A stretch of DNA of 64,000 nt from Roseimicrobium gellanilyticum (GTDB taxonomy: Bacteria > Verrucomicrobiota > Verrucomicrobiia > Verrucomicrobiales > Verrucomicrobiaceae): positions 124,001-188,000 of the forward strand of contig NZ_QNRR01000006.1 in NCBI RefSeq assembly GCF_003315205.1. The letters run 5' to 3'. The notes below the pieces were generated by a model. The model saw nothing but the letters and a program-made list of their open reading frames with translations, was not told the DNA's origin and did no database searches. The position numbers were made by a program, and so were the translations under genes. Each line of letters opens with the position of its first letter. The first letter of the stretch is position 1. Shown here piece by piece: positions 1 through 9,646 of the stretch.

Positions 1-157
1 CCAGCGTTGCGGAAAGCGCCTTTCACTAGGGGAACGTATCCATCAGCCAGTTCCAAAGCCTCGGCGGTGCTTTGCAAAATGCCGACGAGACGTCAGGCTT
101 CTGGGCAACTTGCATGGACCCGCTGACCCTCGTGCGCACATCTGTCAGTGGCGCCGC

Positions 158-1870
158 CTAGGCTGCGAGGGTCGTACCAAATGCCACTTGTGCCCTCATC
201 AGGTCATGCGGAGTGATCAAGCCCAGTAGTGCCCTCCGGTCGTCGCACACCAGGATAAGCGGGATGCTGGAATGAAGGAACTGCGCTTGAATGGAGCCGA
301 TGGTCTCGTGAGGTTGAACGGTGACAGCGGGAACCATCGGTGGCGGTATATCATGGTGTAGGGCATCTTCCATCGCCTGGCGCGTCACTATTCCGGTGAT
401 GTTTCCATCCAGCACCACAGGAAACAGTGAGTAGGGATGAGCAGCGAGTGTGTCTCGCAACGTCGCAGGCGCGAGATCCGGCAATGACACAGGCTGGAAG
501 CTGGCCACGGTGGACGCCGGAAGCTGATGCCAGCTTTCCAGATCACGCGGAGGAATGATGCGGTGCAACACATGTCCATCCTGCTCCAGCACCGCCTCGT
601 AGAAGCTGGTCTTCACCATGCGCCGGCTGATCGATTGACTCACCAGCGCGCCCAGCATCAGCGGCAGCACCAGGGAAAACTGATGGGTCATTTCGAAGAT
701 GATCAGGATGCCCGTCACCGGTGCGCGAACTACTGCTCCCAGGCAGGAACACATTCCCACGACGGCCAGCACTACGATGTCGGCACTGCTCAACGGAAGC
801 GCCAGACCTGCGAGTCCTGCAGCTGCCAGTCCCGCCATGCCACCGAAGAAGAGTGTCGGCGCAAAGACACCGCCGCAGCCACTCATGCCGTAGCAGGTCA
901 CCGTGGCCAGCAGCTTCGCGCCGAGCAGCACCAGCGCCAACTGCCATCCGAGGTCTCCCGCCAGCGCATCGGACAGGTCCTCGTATCCGAGCGAGAAGAC
1001 CCCCAGCCGCCCCGTGTGCGTCCACACGAGCGCCCCAATGCCCCAGGTGAGCAGCGCCGCCGGCAGTGGCAGGAGCCAGACGGGCAGGCGTCTTTGCATG
1101 ATGCTCCAGCCCCGCAGCCTCAGGCAGGACCATTGGAAGAGCACCCCAGCCAGCGTCGCACACACCGCCACCCAAGGAGTCAGCGCATAGACCTTCCACC
1201 CTGGCTGGTCCATCACGCTCATCTGAAAGGCGGGCTGCGCGCCCAGCAGGCCATGCGCCACCAGCGCGCCCAACACCGAGGCGACGAGCACATTTCCCAG
1301 GAAGCGGCTGTTGAGGTCCCCGATGATCTCCTCCAACACGAACGTCACCGCCGCGAGTGGGGTGTTGAACGCTGCCGCCAATCCTGCGGCTGCCCCTGCC
1401 GCTGCAGGCATGCGATGCCTCGACTTCGCCACACCCAGTCTCGTCGCGACGGCTGAGCCCAGTGTGCCCGCCAGTTGCACCGAAGGCCCCTCACGACCGA
1501 GACTCATCCCACCACCGATGCTCAGCACGCCCGCCACGAACTTCGTCAGCACAATCCTGGGTGACGACCATCCAAACTCCTTCCAGTAAGCCAGCTTGAG
1601 CTGCGGAATGCCACTGCCTCCCGCCTGCGGACACCAGTTGCCCACCAGAAGCCCAACCGCGAGTGCCACCCCCACCATCAGCGCCAGCGTGCGCCAGAGG
1701 AACGTCTCCGGAGATTCCTTCGCCCACGTTTCGAACGTGTGGCCATACACCAGATGGATGCACTGGTGAAACGCCACCGCCACGCCACCACCAGCCAGCC
1801 CATACACGCAGGTAGCCAGATACAGCCGCGTCCGCGGTGCCAGCCTGCCCAGTGCCTCACGTAAATTCAT
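158..1870 (-). CDS. ClC-family chloride channel/antiporter with C-terminal CBS pair
   Basis: This 570-residue membrane protein moves chloride, or exchanges chloride for protons, across the inner membrane. The ClC signatures are visible in order: GSGIP near residues 85-89, GREGP near 125-129 (its Glu is the gating glutamate of the family) and an LEEII segment after an Ala-rich helix, matching the second proton-pathway glutamate. About 120 residues after the membrane domain form two CBS-like repeats, which in relatives bind adenine nucleotides. The start at 1870 gives a short cytoplasmic N-terminus before the first hydrophobic helix. It lies downstream of gnd on the same strand, but the gnd terminator separates them, so it is probably expressed alone. 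Channel versus antiporter cannot be decided from sequence alone. Confidence 0.93.
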   Translation of the reverse strand: MNLREALGRLAPRTRLYLATCVYGLAGGGVAVAFHQCIHLVYGHTFETWAKESPETFLWRTLALMVGVALAVGLLVGNWCPQAGGSGIPQLKLAYWKEFGWSSPRIVLTKFVAGVLSIGGGMSLGREGPSVQLAGTLGSAVATRLGVAKSRHRMPAAAGAAAGLAAAFNTPLAAVTFVLEEIIGDLNSRFLGNVLVASVLGALVAHGLLGAQPAFQMSVMDQPGWKVYALTPWVAVCATLAGVLFQWSCLRLRGWSIMQRRLPVWLLPLPAALLTWGIGALVWTHTGRLGVFSLGYEDLSDALAGDLGWQLALVLLGAKLLATVTCYGMSGCGGVFAPTLFFGGMAGLAAAGLAGLALPLSSADIVVLAVVGMCSCLGAVVRAPVTGILIIFEMTHQFSLVLPLMLGALVSQSISRRMVKTSFYEAVLEQDGHVLHRIIPPRDLESWHQLPASTVASFQPVSLPDLAPATLRDTLAAHPYSLFPVVLDGNITGIVTRQAMEDALHHDIPPPMVPAVTVQPHETIGSIQAQFLHSSIPLILVCDDRRALLGLITPHDLMRAQVAFGTTLAA

Positions 1871-2005
1871 GAGCGCAATTCAAAGCAAGGATCGAGCCTC
1901 GCTCTTTGGCAACACGCCCCGCAGACAAGAATAAAGTGTCCTACCGGTATTGGGGTAGTTCAGGGTCCTACGAAGGACGCTTCACAGAGTATTGAGCAAA
2001 GAAAA

Positions 2006-2029
2006 AGCGGCCCGGTTTCCCGGGCCGCT
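2006..2029 (-). terminator. Rho-independent terminator after gnd
   Basis: A perfect 10-bp GC-rich stem (2006-2015 with 2020-2029) closes a 4-nt loop. Read on minus it is followed by a T-rich run (TTTTTC). It lies about 85 nt past the gnd stop codon and before clcA, so it most likely ends the gnd transcript. Confidence 0.85.
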
Positions 2030-2081
2030 CTCGAAAGTTTGGCTGTGATTTGTTCGCCTCGTCGGCTGCTTGCCTGACAGC

Positions 2082-2100
2082 CCGCACACGGAGTGTGCGG
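2082..2100. repeat. Short palindromic dispersed repeat (CCGCACACGGAGTG type)
   Basis: An 8-bp stem with a 3-nt loop, containing the 14-bp string CCGCACACGGAGTG. The same string recurs at 8960-8973, and inverted at 8860-8873. It lies just past the gnd stop codon and has no T-run, so it looks like a small dispersed repeat rather than a terminator. Confidence 0.6.
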
Positions 2101-2114
2101 ACCACTATTGGGCC

Positions 2115-3554
2115 TTACCCAATCACCTCAGGCCATTCCGTGTGGAACATCTGGCCTTCGGGCTTGTCGAGACGCTCGTAGGTGTGGGCGCCGAAGAAGT
2201 CGCGCTGGGCCTGCAGGAGGTTGGCGGGGAGACGTTCGGCGCGGTAGCTGTCGTAGTAGCCCAGGGAGGCGGAGAAGGCGGGGACGGGGATGCCGTTCAG
2301 GGTGGCGAGGGACACCACTTCGCGCCAGTTCTGCTGGGTCTTGCTGAGCACGTCCTTGAAGAAGGGGTCGAGCATCAGGTTCACCAGGTTGGGGTTGGTG
2401 CGATAGGCGTCCGTGATGCGGTTGAGGAACTTCGCACGGATGATGCAACCGCCACGCCAGATGGAGGCGATGCGGCCGAGGTCGAGGCCCCAGCTCTTCT
2501 TCTCGCCCATGGTCTTGATGAGGTCCAGACCCTGCGCGTAGGAGATGATCTTGGAGGCGTAGAGGGCGTCGTGCACCTTCTTCACCAGCTCGGCCTTGTC
2601 CGTGGTGATGTTCACCTTCGGGCCGGTCAGTTCCTTGCTGGCGGCGACGCGCTGCTTCTTCTGGCTGGAGAGGATGCGGGCCTCCACGGCGGCGTTGATG
2701 GTGGAGATCACGACCGCGTTCTCAGCGGCGTTGAGGAGCGTCCACTGGCCAGTGCCCTTTTGGCCCGCTTTGTCCACGATGAGCTCGACAATCGGCTTGC
2801 CGGTTTCAGCGTCCTTCTGCTCCAGCGCCTTGCCGGTGATCTGGATGAGGTAGCTGAGGAGGTCGCCTTCGTTCCACTGGTTGAAGATGGCAGCCATCTC
2901 GTCGGTGGTGATGCCAGCCTGCTTGAAGATGTTGTAGGCTTCGCAGATGAGCTGCATGTCGCCGTACTCGATGCCGTTGTGAATCATCTTCACATAGTGG
3001 CCGGCGCCGCCGGGGCCGATGTGAATCACGCAGGGCTCGCCGTCCACCTTGGCGGAGATGCTTTCGAAGATGGGCTTCATCACTTCCCAGGTGCTGGCAG
3101 GGCCACCAGGCATGATGGAGGGACCCTTGCGGGCGCCTTCTTCACCACCGGAAACGCCGGCGCCGATGAAGCGCAGGCCTTTTTCCGCGAGGTAGGCGTC
3201 GCGACGCTCGGTGGTCTGGTAGAAGCTGTTGCCGCCGTCGATGACGATGTCGCCCTTGTCGAGGAGGGGGATGAGCTGCTCGATCACGGCGTCCACGGCG
3301 TCGCGGTCGGTGTCCTTCACGGCGGTGGATTTCACCATGATCTGGATCTTGCGGGGAGTGGCCAGGCTCTGGACGAACTCTTCGAGGGTGTGGGAGCCGA
3401 CGAGCTTCTTGCCGGGGTGCTTGGCGATGAACTCATCCGTGGTCGCAGTGGTGCGGTTGAACACGGAAACCTGGAAGCCGCGGCTCTCCACGTTCAACAC
3501 GAGGTTCTGGCCCATCACGGCGAGGCCAATCAATCCGAAGTCGCTCTTAGACAT
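2115..3554 (-). CDS. gnd: 6-phosphogluconate dehydrogenase, decarboxylating
   Basis: Converts 6-phosphogluconate plus NADP+ to ribulose 5-phosphate, CO2 and NADPH in the oxidative pentose phosphate pathway (cytoplasm). The protein is 479 residues, the normal long bacterial form. It opens with a Rossmann segment (GLIGLAVMGQNLVLN), has the substrate-binding GGNSFYQTTERR and GVSGGEEGARKGPSIMPGG segments around residues 100-140, and a typical all-helical C-terminal half with RGGCIIRAKFL. I chose the ATG at 3554 because the family starts with the Rossmann strand. An in-frame start 30 nt upstream would add an unconserved decapeptide. A hairpin lies just upstream in the leader, and a strong terminator follows the gene. 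Confidence 0.97.
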   Translation of the reverse strand: MSKSDFGLIGLAVMGQNLVLNVESRGFQVSVFNRTTATTDEFIAKHPGKKLVGSHTLEEFVQSLATPRKIQIMVKSTAVKDTDRDAVDAVIEQLIPLLDKGDIVIDGGNSFYQTTERRDAYLAEKGLRFIGAGVSGGEEGARKGPSIMPGGPASTWEVMKPIFESISAKVDGEPCVIHIGPGGAGHYVKMIHNGIEYGDMQLICEAYNIFKQAGITTDEMAAIFNQWNEGDLLSYLIQITGKALEQKDAETGKPIVELIVDKAGQKGTGQWTLLNAAENAVVISTINAAVEARILSSQKKQRVAASKELTGPKVNITTDKAELVKKVHDALYASKIISYAQGLDLIKTMGEKKSWGLDLGRIASIWRGGCIIRAKFLNRITDAYRTNPNLVNLMLDPFFKDVLSKTQQNWREVVSLATLNGIPVPAFSASLGYYDSYRAERLPANLLQAQRDFFGAHTYERLDKPEGQMFHTEWPEVIG

Positions 3555-3585
3555 AGTATCAGCAGGGTGTTTGCAGTGGAACAAA

Positions 3586-3611
3586 GCCCGCCAAAATTGG
3601 GATTGGCGGGC
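3586..3611 (-). promoter_or_regulatory. Hairpin in the gnd leader
   Basis: A perfect 8-bp GC-rich stem (3586-3593 with 3604-3611) lies about 32 nt upstream of the gnd start. Read on minus it is followed by TTTGTT, so it could act as a weak attenuator or as a 5' UTR stabilising structure. No leader peptide is evident. Confidence 0.35.
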
Positions 3612-4085
3612 AGGGAGTTAACCTCAGGAGGGCAGATCGCAACCGGGAATTCGTTCATGGAAACCATGACGGGAACTCGGGTTGCAGAGCTCAGCCAGTC
3701 GGCTGCAAGCCGGGGTGAGGTCAGGAGGCGTTTTGAGTCAACGGCACGGGCAAGGTGGCGGAGGCGGGTTGATGGGCAGAAGGGCAGGTAGGCAGCGGCT
3801 TTAGCGGTAGGTAGGGGGGATTCGGTGCGAGTTGAATGAAAGATTCTTGGGGGTGCGGGGTTTGTTTTGCCCCCCCAATGAAAGCTTCCTCCCCCTGCTT
3901 CCCTTACCCTCTGGCAGCCCCACCTTCGGCTGCCTTCACGCCTCGGTGGCAAACGATGCCGCCCTGCTGATTTCCGTTCTGCGGATTCCCCTCGGAGTGA
4001 GTCAATGGCGAAGCCTGCTTAAGGCAGGTCGCCCTGTCTACTCGTCCCCCTTCTTCCTATATCTGTTCTTCATTTTCAGTCGTTC
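3612..4085. other. Intergenic region between divergent gnd and the PEP-CTERM gene
   Basis: About 470 bp without a credible coding region. It should hold the promoters of both divergent genes. A small inverted repeat (CCTGC/GCAGG) lies about 70 nt before the plus-strand start. I see no convincing sigma-70 boxes and no strong Shine-Dalgarno sequence before 4086. Confidence 0.5.
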
Positions 4086-7000
4086 ATGGCCCGATTGTCT
4101 CTCTGCCGTCCTTTCCTTCGTATCGCTAGTCTCGCGGCAATCTTTTCCTTCTCATGCCTCACGTGGGTGCAGGGTGTGGACGTCACCTGGAAAGGCACCA
4201 CCAACGTGTGGGGCACGGCCACGAACTGGACCTCTGATCCCACGCTGCCAACGGCCAGCGACCGCGTGATTTTCGGCAATGCCGGCGCCTCCCTGAGTAT
4301 CAACACAGGGGAGGACCGTTTTGTGGGCGGGGTTCTCTTCAACGGAAGCGGGAGCTACGCCATCAACGTGAATGTCGGGGTGCTCTACGTGGGGAATCAG
4401 GGCATCGAGGTGACCTCAGGCACGCAGAATTTCAACTCGGGGAACGTGCGTCTGAACGCTCCCGGGGACACCACGATCCTGAACAACGGGACGCTGAACT
4501 TCAACAACGGCATCATGTATCACCGCACGTCGGGGTCCGGGAACAAGGTGCTCACCTTCGACGGCTCTGGGAATACCACCGTGGCCAGGTTCGAGCGCCG
4601 GTCGAATACCTATGACATGAGCCTGATCAAAAATGGGTCAGGCACGCTCACGATCAGCGGCTCAGCCGCTGGGCCTGCGGGCAGCAATGCCGCAGGCGCC
4701 ATCACGGGTTCCACGACCATCAACGCGGGCAAGGTGCGGATCAATGCCGAGGCGAATCTCGGCGGAGACGCTGCTGCGTTCAATGCAGGATTGCTCACAC
4801 TGAATGGCGGCACCTTGGGAGCCTTTGCCTCCTTCACGATCGATGATGCCAATCGTGGTGTGACGCTGGGCTCCAGCGGCGGCACTTTTGATGTGGAGAC
4901 GGGCTTCACGCTGACCGTGGCCAATGTCATCACCGGCACCGGCGGCCTGGCAAAAACGGGTGCGGGCACGTTGGTCCTCTCCGGGGTGAATACTTACGCC
5001 GGTCTCACGACGGTGACCGCGGGTATCTTGAATGTGCAAGGCAACAGCGCACTGGGCACGGCGGACGCGGGAACGGTGGTGAGCAGTGGTACCACGTTGC
5101 AGGTGCAGGGGAATATTGATCTTGGCGCGGAGGCCTTGACCCTCAGTGGCGTGGGCGTTACGGGGCAGGCAGGGGCACTGGTGAATGTCAGCGGCACGAA
5201 TATCATCGGGGGCGCGCTCACCTTGGGGGCAGACACCACCATCGCCTCGCTTGCAGGCCAGTTGAACCTCACCAGCACTGCGGCAGTCGTGGGAAACAAC
5301 AGCGTGCTGACCCTCACGGGCGCGGGGAATGGCAGCCTGTCCGGTGCCATGGATGCCAGTGTGAAGAGCCTCACCAAGTCCGGTGCGGGCAACTGGATAT
5401 TGAACGGCGCCAACACCTACACGGGCGCCACCACCGTCACCAACGGCACCTTGACCATCGGCAGCGCAGGCAGCCTGGGCAATACGGAGGTCACCGTGCA
5501 GACTGGCGCGACGTTCAATGTGCTGGGCACCACGGGCACCAGCGAGGTGTCTGTTCAGACCGGTGGCACCCTGGCAGGCTCAGGCACCATGGGTGGCGCG
5601 GTCACTTTGGTAAACGGCTCCACCCTGTCCGCAGGTGATTCTCTCGTGGCCGGCAGCACGGGGACACTGAGCATCGGAGGAGGGCTGAGTCTTGCGAATG
5701 AGACCTCGCTGAACTTCAACCTCGGTACGGATAGCGACCGGGTCGCCGTTACCGGGAATCTCCTGCTGAATGGCGTGCTGCGCATCCATCAGGGCGTGGG
5801 GTTTGGAGAGGCGTCCTCCTACACGCTCTTCTCCTACACTGGCACCCTGGCAGATGCGGGATTGGCGCTGGCAGGTCCATTGTCAGGATACAATTATTCC
5901 ATCACGTCAGGAGCGGGACAGGTGAATCTGCAGGTGAACCAGACGGGGTTGCAGTTTTGGGATGGAGGCAACACATCGCAGAATGGATCCATCGATGGAG
6001 GTCCCGGTATTTGGAGCAATGTGGCAGGGAATACGAACTGGACCAATGGCACTGGCAGTACCAATGCAGCCTGGTCAGCAGGGCAGACGGCGGTATTCCT
6101 GGGAACGCCAGGAGATGTCCAGGTGGCAGACACGATCGCCGTGGGAGGCCTGCAGTTTGGCAGCAGCTACAACCTCGTGGATGCCGGCGGCAACGTGGGC
6201 AAGCTGGCCATCACGGCGGCTGCTACAGAGGTTCGCGTGGATCCTTCAATCACCGCAAACATCGGTGTGGCCATCACCGGTACGGGTGGCATCAACAAGA
6301 CAAGCACCGGCACCCTGGTGCTTTCCGCGGTGAGCAACTACACTGGAGCCACCACCGTGCGTGAGGGAACACTGAAGATTGGGGTCAACAATGCCCTGCC
6401 CACTGGCACTGCATTGACCATTGGCTCGGACGGGCTCGCGGCCCATCTGGATGCCAGCACCGCCAGCCTCACCGTGGGCAGCTTGCACGTGGCCTCCAAC
6501 GTCTCCGCGACGAGCACGGTCACCATCGGAGCCGGGCAGACGCTTTCCGTGACGGGCAGTGGTGGATTCAAGGTCGGTGTGGCAGGCACCTACAAGGTCA
6601 AAACAAACGCCACCTTCTCGGGCGGCGGTTCCCTGGTGGTGAACAACACCGCAGCCAACTTCGAAGCGGGCATCCAGCCAAACACCAGCATGACAGTGGG
6701 CCCAGGAGGCGACCCGACTTTCGATGGCGCGAGCAATGCCAACACGACAGTCGTGGACATGACCGGGCTGTCGTCCGTCACGGCCAACGTGAACAACTTC
6801 CGCGTGGGCTTTGGGATGAACAATGCCACGACCTTGAACCTCTCCAACACGGCGAACTCGATTACCGCGAATGCCATTCAAATCTCCCACAGCGATGGGC
6901 GGAATGCCCAGGCGAGCACCCTGTTTCTGGGCGGCGGCACCAATGTGCTCCTCACAGACAATCTCGAAATCGGCATCTCCAAGGGCGTGGGCACGTTGAA

Positions 7001-8408
7001 ATTTCTCTCGGCGGCCGGCACGGTTGAGATTCGCGGCAAGTCAGGCGCTGCCACGAACATCACCCTCGGAGCCACCGGTGACACCATCACGGCCGCCGGG
7101 CCCAGTGGCACCCTGGACTTGAGCGGTCACATGGCGACCGTGGTGGCCAACAATCTGGTGATGGGCAGCCGCACCACCACGAGCGGCGCTGCCACCGGAG
7201 TGCTGAACTTCGGCGGTGGCACTTTCACCGTGAACAATGTGGACATGGGCATCCTGACGGTAGGCACCTCGAGCACCATCAACACCACGCTGAACATCAG
7301 CGGCGGTACTTTCACAGTGAATGCCGGTGGCGCCTTCCGGATGGCCACCTTCTCAAGTCCAGCAGCCACAGGTCGTGTGAATGCCACCGTGAATATCACG
7401 GGCGGCACCCTGGTTTCCAATGTGGACATCGTCGAGGTGGGCGGGACCAATGCCACGACCGGCAACACGAACACGGTCATCAAGCTGGATGGAGGCACGC
7501 TCGACATGACCGGCCACAATATCGGCTCCGCCGCGAACACCATCAACACCCTCACCCTCGCCTCCGGCACCCTGAAGGACACGGGTGAGATCAATGGCGG
7601 CGCTGCCATCAGCAAGACCACGACCGGCATGCTCGTCATGCAAGGGAACAATGCCTACTCCGGCGCCACCACGGTGAGTGCGGGCACCCTGCTGGTGAAC
7701 AACACCTACACCGGCACGAGCTCCGCCACGGGCAGCAACACCGTGACCGTCAACGGAGGCACCACCTTTGGCGGAAACGGACGTGTGGCAGGACCCGTGA
7801 CGGTCAATACCAGCGCCACGCTCGCCCCCGGGGGCAACGCCACCACGATTGCCAACGGCGTCAGCGGCCTGAACACAGATGTGGGCACCCTGAAGATTGA
7901 CAATAATCTGACCGTCAGCACCGGTGCCAATCTCGCTCTGCAAATCAAGACCGATGGCACCCATGGCCTGACGGTCACCCGCGATGCCGTTACCAAAATG
8001 CTCACCTCCGTCTCTGGAACCTCGGAGGACGGCGGGAACGATCGCCTTCTGATCACCGGTGACATTTCGCTCCACTCGGGTGCGAAGATCACCGTCACGC
8101 TGGCTGCCGGGTACAATGCCACCTCGGGCAGTGTGTTCGATCTGCTGGACTGGGCCAGTGTGAATGGCGGCAGCGCGATCGACAGCGCCTTCTATGACTT
8201 CGCTGGAAATGGAAGGCGCACCGGAGCGGACAACCAGGCCTTTGGCTTGATCCTTCCGGACGTCACCGTGTTGGGCAGTGACTATTTCTGGGACGTGAGC
8301 CGGTTCGGCAGTTCCGGGACCATCTCCCTCGTGCCGGAGCCGGGAAGGGCCCTGCTTTTCATGGTGGGACTGGGCGCCTTGTTGCTCCCGCGCCGCCGCC
8401 GCAGATAG
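4086..8408 (+). CDS. Secreted PEP-CTERM protein with autotransporter-type beta-strand repeats
   Basis: A 1440-residue exported protein. Residues 1-30 form a signal peptide. The body is Gly/Thr/Ser/Asn-rich beta-helix sequence with at least four copies of the autotransporter-associated beta-strand repeat (pattern like GAGTLVLSGVNTYAG, followed by TTVTAGILN) near residues 290, 435, 740 and 1180. It ends with VPEPG, a hydrophobic helix and five arginines: a PEP-CTERM sorting tail, which in this system is cleaved by an exosortase. It probably acts on the cell surface or in extracellular matrix; the ligand is unknown. No outer-membrane beta-barrel is present, so it is not a classical autotransporter. 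A related 773-residue protein is encoded at 58014-60335. Confidence 0.9.
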   Translation: MARLSLCRPFLRIASLAAIFSFSCLTWVQGVDVTWKGTTNVWGTATNWTSDPTLPTASDRVIFGNAGASLSINTGEDRFVGGVLFNGSGSYAINVNVGVLYVGNQGIEVTSGTQNFNSGNVRLNAPGDTTILNNGTLNFNNGIMYHRTSGSGNKVLTFDGSGNTTVARFERRSNTYDMSLIKNGSGTLTISGSAAGPAGSNAAGAITGSTTINAGKVRINAEANLGGDAAAFNAGLLTLNGGTLGAFASFTIDDANRGVTLGSSGGTFDVETGFTLTVANVITGTGGLAKTGAGTLVLSGVNTYAGLTTVTAGILNVQGNSALGTADAGTVVSSGTTLQVQGNIDLGAEALTLSGVGVTGQAGALVNVSGTNIIGGALTLGADTTIASLAGQLNLTSTAAVVGNNSVLTLTGAGNGSLSGAMDASVKSLTKSGAGNWILNGANTYTGATTVTNGTLTIGSAGSLGNTEVTVQTGATFNVLGTTGTSEVSVQTGGTLAGSGTMGGAVTLVNGSTLSAGDSLVAGSTGTLSIGGGLSLANETSLNFNLGTDSDRVAVTGNLLLNGVLRIHQGVGFGEASSYTLFSYTGTLADAGLALAGPLSGYNYSITSGAGQVNLQVNQTGLQFWDGGNTSQNGSIDGGPGIWSNVAGNTNWTNGTGSTNAAWSAGQTAVFLGTPGDVQVADTIAVGGLQFGSSYNLVDAGGNVGKLAITAAATEVRVDPSITANIGVAITGTGGINKTSTGTLVLSAVSNYTGATTVREGTLKIGVNNALPTGTALTIGSDGLAAHLDASTASLTVGSLHVASNVSATSTVTIGAGQTLSVTGSGGFKVGVAGTYKVKTNATFSGGGSLVVNNTAANFEAGIQPNTSMTVGPGGDPTFDGASNANTTVVDMTGLSSVTANVNNFRVGFGMNNATTLNLSNTANSITANAIQISHSDGRNAQASTLFLGGGTNVLLTDNLEIGISKGVGTLKFLSAAGTVEIRGKSGAATNITLGATGDTITAAGPSGTLDLSGHMATVVANNLVMGSRTTTSGAATGVLNFGGGTFTVNNVDMGILTVGTSSTINTTLNISGGTFTVNAGGAFRMATFSSPAATGRVNATVNITGGTLVSNVDIVEVGGTNATTGNTNTVIKLDGGTLDMTGHNIGSAANTINTLTLASGTLKDTGEINGGAAISKTTTGMLVMQGNNAYSGATTVSAGTLLVNNTYTGTSSATGSNTVTVNGGTTFGGNGRVAGPVTVNTSATLAPGGNATTIANGVSGLNTDVGTLKIDNNLTVSTGANLALQIKTDGTHGLTVTRDAVTKMLTSVSGTSEDGGNDRLLITGDISLHSGAKITVTLAAGYNATSGSVFDLLDWASVNGGSAIDSAFYDFAGNGRRTGADNQAFGLILPDVTVLGSDYFWDVSRFGSSGTISLVPEPGRALLFMVGLGALLLPRRRRR

Positions 8409-8429
8409 GCATCAGCAGACGACCGGAGC

Positions 8430-8846
8430 TTGCCGAAGGGAAATGCGTGTCTACGTTTTCCCGTGCCTCCCTACGCCATCATCCTTTCGGAAACGCCCAT
8501 CGTCAGCGAAGTCCCCACCTTTGCCGATGGGGAGGGGGCGGAGGTGCAGTTTCTTGGGACTGTCCGTGGGGAGGAAGATGGACGGGCCATCTCCGGCATC
8601 GACTACAGCGCCTACCGCCCCATGGCCGACCGCGAGCTGGAGCGCATCTGTCATCGTGCCCAGGGCGAACTTTCGCCCCATCGGGTGGAGATTCAGCACC
8701 GTCTCGGTTTCGTGCCTGCCAGGGAGCCCAGCATTGTGATTCGCGTGAAGACAAAACACAGTGCCGAGGGCTTTGAGCTCTGCCGCTGGTACCTGCGCGA
8801 AATCAAAACCTCCGTGCCCATCTGGAAGAAGCCGGTCTGGGCGTGA
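8430..8846 (+). CDS. moaE: Molybdopterin synthase catalytic subunit
   Basis: The large subunit of molybdopterin synthase; with MoaD it transfers sulfur to cyclic pyranopterin monophosphate in molybdenum cofactor synthesis. It has 138 residues. MoaE landmarks are present: FLGTVR near residue 41, the YSAYRPMA segment, HRLGFV, the KTKHSAEGFELCRWYLREIK helix and the PIWKKPVW end. The usual glutamate of PIWKKE is replaced by Pro. The open start is TTG at 8430, 21 nt after the PEP-CTERM stop; a GTG at 8463 is also possible and would drop an unconserved N-terminus. No moaD or other Moco gene is nearby. Confidence 0.88.
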   Translation: MPKGNACLRFPVPPYAIILSETPIVSEVPTFADGEGAEVQFLGTVRGEEDGRAISGIDYSAYRPMADRELERICHRAQGELSPHRVEIQHRLGFVPAREPSIVIRVKTKHSAEGFELCRWYLREIKTSVPIWKKPVWA

Positions 8847-8859
8847 TCGGTGGTTTGCC

Positions 8860-8973
8860 CACTCCGTGTGCGGCATGCAATGCACGTCTCCTGATTATCC
8901 ACTTCTCAGTGCAGTTCGCACGCTGGATAGGACGATGTGTATGTCTGTCACCTCCTGACCCGCACACGGAGTG
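8860..8973. repeat. Small element with 14-bp inverted ends
   Basis: The string CACTCCGTGTGCGG at 8860-8873 is the exact reverse complement of 8960-8973, enclosing about 86 bp with no gene. A third copy lies at 2082-2095. The right end also forms a CTGACC/GGTCAG hairpin. This looks like a short repeat element, not a regulatory operator. Confidence 0.5.
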
Positions 8974-9078
8974 GTCAGGCCACTTTTGGCGATGCAGACG
9001 GAATGAATGTTGCTTCGGTTTTTTTATAGTTGCATGTTTCGTGTCCGAGTTGATAGCTGCGGCAACAAGGAGGCAAAC

Positions 9079-9498
9079 ATGACCACCGTGGAATGCTCAC
9101 CGAAAGAAATCGGAAGGCGCTGGTTTGAGGAGGTATGGAATCAGCGGAACGTCAATGTCATCACGGAACTGCTCGCGCCGGATGCCCGGGGTCACATGGA
9201 GGGAGGGCAGGAGGTTGTGGGAGCGAGGGATTTCATCGTGTTCCACCAGAATCTACTGAAGGCCATGCCGGACCTGCGCATCTCGGTGCGCAATGTCCTT
9301 TCCGATGGAGACGATGTCTGTGTGCACTGGGAGGCCACCGCTACACACACGGGCACGGCCTTCGGTATTCCTTCGTCCGGCCGGAAACTCGCCTTCAATG
9401 GCATGACTTGGTTCCGCGTGGACAATGGTGTGATCGTGGAAGGTTGGGACTGCTGGAATCAGGGCGGCCTGTTTGCGCAGATGTCGCAAGCCGTGTGA
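9079..9498 (+). CDS. SnoaL-like / ester-cyclase family protein
   Basis: A 139-residue protein of the NTF2-like fold, SnoaL-like subgroup: N-terminal helix with RWFEEVWNQRN, then LLAPDARGHMEG, a KAMPDLRISVRNVLSDGDDVCVHWEATATHTG strand pair and a C-terminal EGWDCWNQGGLFAQM segment. Family members bind or isomerise small ring compounds, but most are uncharacterised, so the substrate is unknown. The start is fixed by an AAGGAGG ribosome binding site 6 nt before ATG 9079; the frame is open further upstream but lacks such a site. It stands alone between moaE and pgsA. Confidence 0.8.
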   Translation: MTTVECSPKEIGRRWFEEVWNQRNVNVITELLAPDARGHMEGGQEVVGARDFIVFHQNLLKAMPDLRISVRNVLSDGDDVCVHWEATATHTGTAFGIPSSGRKLAFNGMTWFRVDNGVIVEGWDCWNQGGLFAQMSQAV

Positions 9499-9646
9499 CG
9501 TCCCGCTTTTGGGTGAGCGGGCGGAGGAAGATTCCGCCATACGGCCACGTTCACGGAATCGTGCGTTGACAGTGGCGCATGATGTTTCTATTCAGAGGTG
9601 AAGACGGCATCATTCCCTCGCTGTCTTCCTGTTCCGCGCCGCCTGC

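Noticed and set aside
527-1456. A 309-codon open frame on plus opposite the ClC gene
   Set aside because: Gln/His/Arg-rich product without domains, wholly inside a conserved channel gene on the other strand.
1871-1990. Fluoride or other riboswitch upstream of the ClC gene
   Set aside because: The leader lacks the expected pseudoknot-forming motifs; nothing structured stands out.
2070-3791. A 573-codon open frame on plus opposite gnd
   Set aside because: It is the antisense of a well-conserved gene; its product is Val/Gly/Asp-rich with no motif, typical of antisense frames in high-GC DNA.
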